Below, piece after piece: positions 25,186-32,640 of a stretch of DNA of 64,000 nt. The DNA is from Methylobacterium durans (lineage in GTDB: Bacteria > Pseudomonadota > Alphaproteobacteria > Rhizobiales > Beijerinckiaceae). The translations under genes and the position numbers were made by a program. The stretch's first letter is position 1. Every line of letters begins with the position of its first letter. Where the stretch lies: positions 4,263,501-4,327,500 of the forward strand of contig NZ_CP029550.1 in assembly GCF_003173715.1 (NCBI RefSeq), written 5' to 3'. The notes under the pieces are model-generated. The model did not search any database, was not told the origin of the DNA, and saw only the letters and a program-made list of their open reading frames with translations.

Positions 25186-25457
25186 TTTCCCCGAGCCGCC
25201 TCCTGCAGGATCAGCTTGTCCAGGGTGAGTTCGGCCACCGCCTTCCGCAGCCGCTGGTTCTCGGTCTCGAGATCCTTCATGCGTCGGACCTGATCCGTCT
25301 TCAGGCCCCCGTACTCACGCCGCCAGCGATAGTACGTCACTTCGGTCACGCCGATCGCGCGGACCGCCTCCGCTACGCTGTGACCTTGGCCGACCAGCAC
25401 GTCCGCCTGCCGCAGCTTGGCAACGATCTCCTCAGGCTTGGGTCGCTTCCTCGACAT
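25182..25457 (-). CDS. IS3-family OrfA (HTH_Tnp_1)
   Basis: A 91-residue protein from ATG 25457 (MSRKRPKPEEIVAKLRQADVL). It has the helix-turn-helix AEAVRAIGVTEVTYYRWRREYGG and the leucine-zipper-like MKDLETENQRLRKAVAELTLDK that mediates multimerisation. It ends EAARGN at a TGA (25184-25182) directly after the slippery heptamer G GGA AAC, as expected for an IS3 element that makes OrfAB by -1 frameshifting. Confidence 0.9.
   Translation of the reverse strand: MSRKRPKPEEIVAKLRQADVLVGQGHSVAEAVRAIGVTEVTYYRWRREYGGLKTDQVRRMKDLETENQRLRKAVAELTLDKLILQEAARGN
25185..25191 (-). other. Programmed -1 frameshift site GGGAAAC
   Basis: Read on the minus strand, the last codons of orfA are CGG GGA AAC TGA. 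The heptamer G GGA AAC fits X-XXY-YYZ in the orfA frame, and slipping back one base after AAC reads CTG ACC AGC, the orfB frame. The stop codon immediately downstream is a common stimulator. Confidence 0.75.
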
Positions 25458-25520
25458 CGATCCGTCCTCCAGGCTGAAAAGCCATACCAAAGGGCGGACC
25501 ATTCCGGTGGGGGCGGATCA

Positions 25521-26400
25521 GATGCACTGGCGGCCAAGGTCGCAAGGATGATGGCACCGCCGAGAGACATGCCGACAGCGTGGGCTAAGCCAAGACCGAG
25601 AGCTGCATGCAACAAGGGGGTCAGCAGCGCGAAACCGATCAGAACGGGCCCGACCGATCGAAATGCCCCCACCGGCTTGCGGCCTGACGGCCGAGCTCAA
25701 GCAGGAACAGGCAAAGCGCGCCCGGGAAGAGATCCGCAAAGAATGGCTTCACCTTTGTGAGCCCAGCCGGCCCGACAAGGGCACCGATCGCAAGCCCGCC
25801 AGCGAGCAGAACAATGCTTTTTGATGAGAGGACTTCGGCAAGAACCGAGGGCTGATCGGCGTTTGGCCTGAAAGGGAATCCTCCGACTGTTAAGGCGCCG
25901 CTCTGGCCCACCATAACACTGTGGGTTGCAGCAGCCTGTGCTAGGCGTACCAGGGCGATGGCGACCACGATTGCTGGCACCTCCATCGTTGCGAGAAGCG
26001 CTGCAGCGTAACCCTCGTAGGGGATCGCCTGCCGGTCCAGCATCGTGGTGACGGCAGCGAAGGTCACAGCTGAGACCGAACCATAATGAGCCGCAAGGGC
26101 GGCAGCGTTCTCGACCGAGAGACCGCCAAAACGGCGCAAAGCCGCGTAGCTCCAGAGCGGGATCAAACAACAAAGGCCGAGGGCACCGACCATTGGGACG
26201 ACGACCTGAGCAAGATCCGCATCCCGCAACTCCGCACCGCCACGCAGGCCAATTGAGACCATCAAGTACATCGAAAGAGCAGCGAAGACGCCTTCGGGCA
26301 GTCGGAGATCAGATCGCGCAATGGCGGCGACAGCGCCAAGGGCGAAGCAAAGGACAGCCGGCGATAGAAGATTCGCTTGGGCGAGTTCAAGAGCTGTCAT
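25521..26400 (-). pseudogene. SbtA-like sodium-dependent bicarbonate transporter, 3' truncated
   Basis: From ATG 26400 (TALELAQANLLSPAVLCFALG) the product is a multi-helix DUF897/SbtA-type permease with LPEGVFAALSMYLMVSIGLRGG, ENAAALAAHYGSVSAVTF and LLATMEVPAIVVAIAL. The frame stops at 25639 after LGRQAASRWG, but adding one base in the C5 run at 25666-25670 restores GAFRSVGPVLIGFALLTPL and a further helix. The gene is then cut by the IS3 element at 25520. Family members import bicarbonate with sodium. Even with the frameshift cured, the last helix is missing. Confidence 0.8.
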
Positions 26401-26650
26401 ACTGATCGCTTTCCAATCTGGATTTGACATCGGACAAGGGAGAAGCTGCCCTGGTCCGTCAATGGACCTCTGGACGCACAAGATCTTTCGGCCTCTACTC
26501 AGCCAGAACAATATAAAGCTGGCGCCCAACGTAAATAGCAGCAGCCCTATTAAACTCATTGAGAAAATCAATGGACGGCGCGGGCGCCTCTGGTTCGAAC
26601 GGACCCTTTGTTGAGGAGCCCTTTCCTAGCAGCAGCACCTCGCGAAATGC

Positions 26651-27535
26651 TCATCGCGAGGCACATCTGTGCTGCTCCAACGAAGCGACAATCGTCAGAG
26701 CCAGCAATTCGGCAGCTGGTGAGAGGGAGCCGGGTGCCCGATAGAGTACGATCTCGGTATCGGGCAGCTTTGGCAGATGCAGACGTGTGCTGACCGATAT
26801 GAGCCCGGCAGGCACCATCTCGGTCGGCAGAACCGTTACACCGAGGCCTGCCTGCACAGCAGCTTGGAGGCCGGCGAGGCTGGGACTGGTGTAGACGATG
26901 CGCCATAGACGCTGCGCGACGTCGAGCGCCGACAGAGCTCGTTTCCGGTATACGTCTGGTGCTGGAGCTAAGACCAACGGCACTTTGTCGTGTTCGGTCA
27001 AGAGAAGGCGCGGCGATGCTGCCCAATCGAGCACTTCTCGCCAGACCTGAATGCCACCACCAGGACCCTGCGGTTCGCGCTTGAACAAGATTAGATCGTA
27101 ATGTCCTTTGGAGAAGTCGTCGATCAAGTTGACGGTGTAATCACAGTTGACCTCAAGCGCGACCTGCGGGTGAGATCTGGCAAAGCGAGCTAAAATCTCG
27201 GCGAGGTGGGTCGTTGCGAAGTCTTCTGGCGTGCCGAGGCGGACGACACCCGTCACGTCAGGCTCCATGATGCGCGAGCGCGCCTCACTGCCCAGCCGGA
27301 GGATCTGACGCGCATAGTTGAGCAGGATCTCTCCTTCCGGCGTCAGCCGAACATCGCGGCCGTCGCGATCGAAGAGACGCTGCCCCAGGCCATCTTCCAG
27401 CCGCTTGATCTGAAGCGACACGGTGGACTGCGTCAGTCCCATCCGCCTCGCAGCACGCGTGAAGCTACCGTTATCGACGATTGCCACAAGAGTGCGCAGT
27501 AGGTCTAAATCGAAGGGCAGGCGCGGCAGCGGCAT
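26651..27535 (-). CDS. LysR-family transcriptional regulator
   Basis: A 294-residue LysR protein from ATG 27535; the upstream in-frame ATG at 27592 would overlap the likely operator. The winged HTH covers residues 8-67 (FDLDLLRTLVAIVDNGSFTRAARRMGLTQSTVSLQIKRLE, then QRLFDRDGRDVRLTPEGE). The effector domain has GVVRLGTPEDFA and YDLILFKREP. It lies upstream of and parallel to the broken SbtA-like gene, so it may have regulated it. Codon use is less GC-biased than its neighbours, suggesting a different origin. Confidence 0.92.
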   Translation of the reverse strand: MPLPRLPFDLDLLRTLVAIVDNGSFTRAARRMGLTQSTVSLQIKRLEDGLGQRLFDRDGRDVRLTPEGEILLNYARQILRLGSEARSRIMEPDVTGVVRLGTPEDFATTHLAEILARFARSHPQVALEVNCDYTVNLIDDFSKGHYDLILFKREPQGPGGGIQVWREVLDWAASPRLLLTEHDKVPLVLAPAPDVYRKRALSALDVAQRLWRIVYTSPSLAGLQAAVQAGLGVTVLPTEMVPAGLISVSTRLHLPKLPDTEIVLYRAPGSLSPAAELLALTIVASLEQHRCASR

Positions 27536-27538
27536 CGG

Positions 27539-27558
27539 ATAGTTATCTGATAATCTAT
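27539..27558. promoter_or_regulatory. AT-rich dyad next to LysR start, possible auto-regulatory site
   Basis: ATAGTTATCTGATAATCTAT is a near-palindrome (one-base offset) of the LysR T-N-A type, immediately upstream of ATG 27535. Its position would allow autorepression. Confidence 0.35.
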
Positions 27559-27913
27559 GATTCGACACAAGAGCACTGCTGCGGGAGCTCAAAAATTGAG
27601 ATGCCGCTGAATTCAGATATCCAATGAATCTACAAAGCTAGCTCACGAGCGCATCTTGCTGTTTGTGCATTGGGGTGCGTCAGGCGCCGCGATGGTCTCT
27701 CCGAACAGCGCGGCGGAGAAAGGCCGCAGCTCGAACGAGCCTCATGGGACGTCGGTGACCTTCAAACTCGAGAAGGCGAGTTGCTATGCGCTCTTCCCTT
27801 GCACATGCCGGGGTGCAGAATGCGCGGAGGTGAGGCAACCTACCTGCCCAGTCGCGCTTTAACGCGGTTGGACCAACCGCAAGTTCGTGCCGCCTCAGGG
27901 TCGGAGAACAACA
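27559..27913. other. Gene-free region
   Basis: About 350 bp between the LysR gene and the 30-codon membrane peptide gene. Short open frames exist but have no family, ribosome site or hydrophobic pattern that would support them. Confidence 0.4.
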
Positions 27914-28006
27914 ATGAGCTTCTTTCTCTTTCTCGCCTTCGTGGGCCCCTATCTCGCACTCGCCGTGCTCGATCTGCTGCGTATGCGCAAGCCCAAGCCA
28001 CTCTGA
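27914..28006 (+). CDS. 30-residue single-helix membrane peptide
   Basis: ATG 27914 follows GGAGAACAAC. The product is one hydrophobic helix (FFLFLAFVGPYLALAVLDLL) followed by a basic RMRKPKP tail, the usual topology of a tiny inner-membrane peptide with the C terminus inside. It is too short for standard gene callers. No homologue is known to me, so reality rests on the ribosome site and the charge pattern. Confidence 0.5.
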   Translation: MSFFLFLAFVGPYLALAVLDLLRMRKPKPL

Positions 28007-28044
28007 CCAAATTCGGATCCGGCCGGAGTCAGCACGACCACTGA

Positions 28045-28947
28045 TCAAACCGGCTGCGCATCTGGCGGGATTGTCTGAGCGGCAAGATCGAGCAGCCGTT
28101 GTGCCAGTAGAACGGCTGTCGGTGCATCGGCAGCTGAGGCATCTGCCCCAACCTGAGCGACTAGCTCGGGCTTCGCCAGAAAGACCGGACCACCCACCAT
28201 GATGCCGATCGCTCTGTTGCGGGAGGCGCGGCGCACATCCTGGATGACGGCGGTCAGTAGGTCCACGTGCGTCTCGCAGCTGAGCGTCAGGCCCGCCACG
28301 CCAAACCACTGCAACTGAACGAGCGCAGCAATCTGCTGCGGCTCCAGATCCAAGCCGCTGGTGACCTCCCAGCCGGCTTTGCGCAGGAACTGCTCGACCA
28401 GGGCGATGCCAAACCTGTGCTGCTCACCAGGAGCGCCGATCAATAGGACGCGGCGCTGCTCCTCTGTGGCGACCGTGGCACCATCGATCCGGAAGGCCGC
28501 CAAAAGTAGCTGAAGGCGAGCCGCTCCTGCGGTCACCTCGATGAAGTCGCAGAGATCCTCTTCCCACAGGCGGCCGAGCAGGGCGGCAGAGGGAGCGAGG
28601 AGGTCAAGAAACAGGTCATCGGCTGCGTAGCCGTCAGCCAGCAGCTCTGAGAATGTGCTGAAGGCTGGCAGCGGATCCTGAGCGAGGATGTGCGCGGTGA
28701 ACTTAGCGACTGTCTCTGTCTCGAGTTTGGGTGCGGGCCTCGGCACCACCTGCTCGAGTGTTGGGTGACGCAGGCGCAACCGAGGGATGATCTCGGTCCG
28801 GACCAGGTCGCTCAAGGCAAGGTGCCGCTCGCGCGCCTCTTGAGCGGCGCGCTTTTGCGCGTAGGCTCGGCGAATGTCTGCGGCCTCTGGCGGCTCCGGC
28901 GTCAGCAGTCCGGCCAGCCCAGAGGCAGGGAAATCGAGGTTCCGCAT
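28045..28947 (-). CDS. Cobalamin-binding regulator of the AerR/PpaA type
   Basis: A 300-residue protein from ATG 28947 (MRNLDFPASGLAG). The centre has the cap-helix signature LGRLWEEDLCDFIEVTAGAARLQ of B12-binding-2 domains, followed by the Rossmann-like B12 domain with APGEQHRFG (axial His177; E-x-H-x2-G instead of D-x-H-x2-G) and GLTLSCETH and IMVGGPVF. There is no MerR HTH, so the match is to AerR/PpaA, which in purple bacteria bind B12 and modulate the CrtJ/PpsR repressor of photosynthesis genes. No photosynthesis genes are visible in this window. Confidence 0.85.
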   Translation of the reverse strand: MRNLDFPASGLAGLLTPEPPEAADIRRAYAQKRAAQEARERHLALSDLVRTEIIPRLRLRHPTLEQVVPRPAPKLETETVAKFTAHILAQDPLPAFSTFSELLADGYAADDLFLDLLAPSAALLGRLWEEDLCDFIEVTAGAARLQLLLAAFRIDGATVATEEQRRVLLIGAPGEQHRFGIALVEQFLRKAGWEVTSGLDLEPQQIAALVQLQWFGVAGLTLSCETHVDLLTAVIQDVRRASRNRAIGIMVGGPVFLAKPELVAQVGADASAADAPTAVLLAQRLLDLAAQTIPPDAQPV

Positions 28948-29203
28948 CGCCCCCCATCCCGCATTATTGTTGCCGGCAACGCTGCGGCCGGCCGAGCACT
29001 GCGCAGCTGTTTTGCGTATGAGAGTTGGGAACAAGCAGCGTGTAAAGTTCGACCTTAGTGGCGTGAGCGCGGCTGTGTGTCGCTCAGCCGCCGGATGCCG
29101 CTGCCGAGAACTCAGCTTCGCTCAGATCGCGTGCCCACCGACGCGATAGGAGCCCTTGGCCTCGCGGCCGGCCGAGGAGATCTGGTGAACGGGATTGAGC
29201 CAC

Positions 29204-29455
29204 CTAAGCCGGTTTGCGGAAGAGGTAGCTCTCGGAGCGTGAGGTCTGCGCGTCGCCGTCCTCGCTCCGCGGCAGCGGCTCTCGTACAGGGACCGGAACC
29301 GGTCGCCCCTCTCGTTTCCGCAGCAGGCGCTCCAAGCGCTGCTGCCAGCCACGGGACCGCTCAGAGTGCGAGAGTTCCAGGCTCTGCTTGGTCCAGAACA
29401 GGTCCAGGATCATCAGGACGATCCAAGGTCCACCGATGCCGAGAAAGAACGCCAT
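29204..29455 (-). CDS. Small single-helix membrane protein, Arg-rich tail
   Basis: Up to 83 residues from ATG 29455. A hydrophobic helix (FFLGIGGPWIVLMILDLFW) is followed by a charged tail (RGWQQRLERLLRKREGRP, then a Pro/Val and Ser/Glu-rich end). The topology suggests an inner-membrane anchor with a cytosolic basic tail. Family unknown. Confidence 0.55.
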   Translation of the reverse strand: MAFFLGIGGPWIVLMILDLFWTKQSLELSHSERSRGWQQRLERLLRKREGRPVPVPVREPLPRSEDGDAQTSRSESYLFRKPA

Positions 29456-29583
29456 CGCCTCACCCTCACGTGCCGCACTGCCCGCGCGTCAGCGAGGAAG
29501 GATAGAACCCGCTCCTGCTCCCTCAATAGTGCTGCGGCTACGGTCTCGCCGTGAGCGCTCAATGTACGGGTTCTACCGAGGCC

Positions 29584-29787
29584 ATGAGCGACAAGCAGTT
29601 CAATGTCTGGCTAGGCAGCACGGTGGGGTTCACGCTGGCCGCCGTTGTCGGCCTGATCGGGGCCGGAGTGCTCGATAGGGTCAATCCGCCGGTGATCCTG
29701 CTGATCGCCCTGTTCGTCGCCCTGGCTTCGGCTGCTGGGCAGCTGGGCCTGTTCATCCTGGACCTGATCGAGCGTCAGAGACTCTGA
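29584..29787 (+). CDS. Small two-helix membrane protein
   Basis: A 67-residue product from ATG 29584 (SDKQFNVWLGSTVGF); the frame extends upstream without hydrophobic logic. Two helices, about residues 10-30 (STVGFTLAAVVGLIGAGVL) and 36-60 (PPVILLIALFVALASAAGQLGLFIL), separated by DRVN. Gly/Ala packing resembles small membrane stress proteins. Divergent from the gene at 29204-29455. Confidence 0.6.
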   Translation: MSDKQFNVWLGSTVGFTLAAVVGLIGAGVLDRVNPPVILLIALFVALASAAGQLGLFILDLIERQRL

Positions 29788-29888
29788 GGAAAACGCCCTG
29801 CCGCCCATGTGAGTGGTGAAGCCTAGTGCTCGGTGCCGGGCCGGTTCGGCCGAGGTGCTTCGCCGTGCTGCTGGGTGAAGGCAGAGCG

Positions 29889-29999
29889 CTACGAGTCACC
29901 TTTGGACTGCGCGACGCGGCCGCGCATCCAGAGTGCGGCGCCGATGACGAGTGCCAGCGTGGCCACGGCGAGCACGATGATCAAGACCTCATTGTTCAT
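29889..29999 (-). CDS. 36-residue single-helix membrane peptide
   Basis: Minus-strand frame from ATG 29999 to TAG 29891-29889: a short NNE start, a hydrophobic helix (VLIIVLAVATLALVIGAAL), then WMRGRVAQSKGDS. The positive residues after the helix fit an N-out, C-in topology. It is convergent with the two-helix protein at 29584. Not a known family; support comes from composition and position among similar genes. Confidence 0.55.
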   Translation of the reverse strand: MNNEVLIIVLAVATLALVIGAALWMRGRVAQSKGDS

Positions 30000-30337
30000 G
30001 CTGGTAGCCCAAGTCTGAGGATTTCAGATGCAATTGGAAGGCGCCCGGCGAAGTTCCTGACAGACGCTTTTGTCGCTCACCGGTAGCGCGGCGCGACCGA
30101 GCCCCGAGAGAATGTATGACCTCACTACTTTGCGGGGTCGGCCTGGCGGTCTCCTCTGCGCTGCAATCAAACGGCGGCATCCCCAATCTGCAGCAATGTC
30201 AGGGCGCGAGCTGATGCACAGTGCAAGGAAAGTTCAGTGCCTGCGCGCGAGAAAACCGCGCAGGCCGCAACGCTTCGGCACTTCATGCGTAGCCTTGGCG
30301 TCGCTCTGAGTTGGCGAGCGACAGGGAGCTGCCGGAC

Positions 30338-31339
30338 ATGAAGCACAAGCCTCTGCGCGAGCAGATCATCGTGATCACCGGCGCATCAAGCGGCATCGGC
30401 TTGGCAACCGCCCGCATGGCCGTGGAGCGTGGCGCCCGGGTGGTGCTCGCCGCCCGCAGCGAGAACGTACTCGCTAAGCTGGCTGACGAGCTCGGTGACC
30501 GCATCGCCTACGTGCGGGCCGACGTCGGCCGGTGTGAGGACGTGCAAGCCATCTCCGACAAAGCCATCGCGACGTTCGGCGGCTTCGACACCTGGGTCAA
30601 CGTTGCCGGCCTGACCGTCTACGGTCCCTTGCGCGAGATCGCCTACGAGGACCATGAGCGCCTCATCCAGACCAATCTCTGGGGCACGGTGAACGGCTCG
30701 CTCGTGGCTGTGGAGCACCTGCGGAAGCGCGGCGGCGCGCTGATCAACGTCGGCAGTGTCGCTTCCGACCTCGCCTTCCCCTTCCAGGGCCTGTACGCCA
30801 CCTCCAAGCACGCCGTGAAGGGCTTCACCGACACCCTGCGCATGGAGCTGATCGCGGAAGGCGCCCCGGTCTCCGTGACGCTGGTAAAGCCTACTTCCAT
30901 CGACACGCCGCTGCCGCAGCGCGCCCGCAACTACATGGATCGCGAGCCGACGCTGCCGCCGCCGATCTACCCGCCAGACGAGGTGGCCAACGCCATCCTG
31001 CACGCCGCCGTGCACCCGCAGCGCGATATCTTCGTGGGTGGAGCTGGCAAGCTGTTCGTGATGGGCAAGGAGTTTGCGCCCGGCGCTTACGACGAACTCG
31101 CACCCGCGATCATCGCGCTGCAGAAGCGTTCTGAGCGACCGAGGGATCCGCAGGGTGCGCTGCACGTTCCGCAGAAGGCTGGCAGCGAGCGCGGCGACCC
31201 GCCAGTCTATGTGATGCGCACCAGCGCCTACACCCGGGCGACCCTGCATCCGCTGGCGACAGCTGGTGTCGTTGCCGGTCTGGCTGCAACAGCTGCCTTG
31301 CTGCTCTCTCCAAGGCCGCGCCGCAGAAGCCGAGCCTGA
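30338..31339 (+). CDS. SDR-family oxidoreductase with C-terminal membrane helix
   Basis: A 333-residue classical short-chain dehydrogenase from ATG 30338 (MKHKPLREQ). NAD(P) motif [24 protein letters not shown] (NNAG equivalent), catalytic Ser in NVGSVASD, and YATSK with the catalytic Tyr and Lys. The C-terminal 60 residues are extra: a Pro/Arg-rich linker and a hydrophobic segment (LATAGVVAGLAATAALLL) ending in arginines, probably a membrane anchor. This layout is common in uncharacterised rhizobial SDRs. Substrate unknown. Confidence 0.9.
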   Translation: MKHKPLREQIIVITGASSGIGLATARMAVERGARVVLAARSENVLAKLADELGDRIAYVRADVGRCEDVQAISDKAIATFGGFDTWVNVAGLTVYGPLREIAYEDHERLIQTNLWGTVNGSLVAVEHLRKRGGALINVGSVASDLAFPFQGLYATSKHAVKGFTDTLRMELIAEGAPVSVTLVKPTSIDTPLPQRARNYMDREPTLPPPIYPPDEVANAILHAAVHPQRDIFVGGAGKLFVMGKEFAPGAYDELAPAIIALQKRSERPRDPQGALHVPQKAGSERGDPPVYVMRTSAYTRATLHPLATAGVVAGLAATAALLLSPRPRRRSRA

Positions 31340-31459
31340 GGCTGCAGGCCGGCCGGCGAGTAGCCGTTCCACGATGTTCAGGGTCTGCGCAGGTGGCTAC
31401 CAGGCAGCCCCACGCAGAGCAGGCGGCAGAGACCCCATCATGCTCGGAGAGGAGGCAGG

Positions 31460-31963
31460 ATGCAAAGGCTCGGACCATCGTTCGGTATCGGTTTCGTTGC
31501 CGGCCTGCGCAGCATGACGGCGTGTGCTGCCTTGAGCTGGGCCGCCTCGCAGCGGCGGACACGCGTCACCTGGATCCCCGATAACCCCGGAGCACGCGGC
31601 CTGATCACGGCGCTCGCCTTGGCTGAGATGGCCGGCGACAAGATGCCCTTTGCACCGGACCGGCGCATTCCGCCCTCCTTCGCGGCACGGCTCGCTATCG
31701 GAGCCGCAGGCGGTGTAGCGTTGGCCGAACCGAGAGCCTTGAGGCGCAATGCTGCCCTTGCCGGGATGGCGGGTGCCATCGCCAGCACTTTGCTGGGCCG
31801 CGCCGCGCGCGGGGGCACGACGCGCTCCACCTCCGGCATGGCACGCGGGCTGACGGAAGACGTCGTGGCTGCCGGACTGGCCGTGGCATTTGTCCAGAAC
31901 GCCATGCCGCAGAGGCGGAAGCCACTCGGCGAAAGCAGCCATGACGACCCGCCCGCCTGGTAG
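31460..31963 (+). CDS. DUF4126 membrane protein
   Basis: A 167-residue protein with AGGAGGCAGG before ATG 31460. It has the DUF4126 pattern: FGIGFVAGLRSMTACAALSWAA at the start, LALAEMAGDKMPFAPDRRIPPSF in the middle and glycine-rich helices after it (IGAAGGVALAEP, AGMAGAIASTLLGRAA). Three or four membrane helices are likely. Function unknown. It follows the SDR gene by 120 bp and could be in the same transcript. Confidence 0.82.
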   Translation: MQRLGPSFGIGFVAGLRSMTACAALSWAASQRRTRVTWIPDNPGARGLITALALAEMAGDKMPFAPDRRIPPSFAARLAIGAAGGVALAEPRALRRNAALAGMAGAIASTLLGRAARGGTTRSTSGMARGLTEDVVAAGLAVAFVQNAMPQRRKPLGESSHDDPPAW

Positions 31964-32029
31964 CAGCGCTCACCTTCGTCAGCCGTCGCGGGCGGTAAGC
32001 ACACTGGCCGAACCACAACTCCGCTTCAC

Positions 32030-32272
32030 CTAGGAGCCTGCTTGAAGCTGCTGCTCCGCTCTCGGCCATCTCGGGCTGGACGCTTCACACCCAGTCCGAT
32101 CGTCAACCATCGTATACAAACCATCCAGGCACAACGGTCGGTCCCGGATAGCGCTGAAGCCGTTGCTGGTGTGCGAGAGACGTCCGCGAACGCCTTGATG
32201 GCCGTTCAACGTCGTTGCGATCGGACGCTGGTGACGGAGCAAACCAACTTCGGTAAGAGCACCTGCTCGCAC
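32030..32272 (-). pseudogene. Possible remnant of an IS5-type transposase gene
   Basis: In this leftward frame the stretch LYTMVDDRTGCEAS resembles LTMADRERTGCEAS of the complete IS5 transposase at 1262-2080. No catalytic core or terminal repeats remain, and the rest of the frame is not recognisable. Weak evidence; the segment may simply be decayed mobile DNA. Confidence 0.3.
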
Positions 32273-32304
32273 CAGATCAATCCCAGCACGCGAAGGATCG
32301 AAGC

Positions 32305-32640
32305 TTGGCGATTGATGTGGTCCCGTCGCAAACGCCAGCTTTCATCTCACTGGCGAGCAAGACAGGGCGTCTGATCGCGGCCTTGGACGCCTCACGGACG
32401 CCGCTCGGCGCGCCGGAGACTTGGTCGCAGAGTCTCAAGACAACGGTTAGCCTGATGCTGCCCGCAAGGGCGCAGATTGTGCTCTTCTGGGGACCGGACT
32501 ATGTCGCCCTCTACAACGACGCCTACGCACCCACTATCGGCGGAAAGCATCCAAGCGCGCTCGGTCGCCCCGCGGTCGAGAGCTGGACCGAACTTTGGGG
32601 TGACCTTGAGCCGCTTCTGAGTGCTGCTTCAGCCGGTAAG
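32305..32640 (+). pseudogene. 5' fragment of a PAS-type sensor histidine kinase
   Basis: From TTG 32305 about 110 codons match the N-terminal input region of HWE/HisKA_2-type kinases: GRLIAALDASRTPLGAPETW, TTVSLMLPARAQIVLFWGPDYVALYNDAYAPTIGGKHP and ALGRPAVESWTELW. Similarity ends near 32640, where the sequence becomes the antisense of the chemotaxis gene 3' end. The kinase core is missing. The short extension to a stop at 32739 is antisense read-through. Confidence 0.75.

Larger units (their letters stand above)
24249..25520 (-). mobile_element. IS3-family insertion sequence, about 1.27 kb
   Basis: It contains orfA (25182-25457) and orfB (24283-25185) in the usual overlapping order. Imperfect terminal repeats are visible: TGATCGGCCCCCAT at 24249 and TGATCCGCCCCCAC at the other end reading inward from 25520. 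No matching target duplication was found (GACGC against GATGC), and different broken genes lie on either side. This points to a deletion or rearrangement at the element. Confidence 0.85.
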
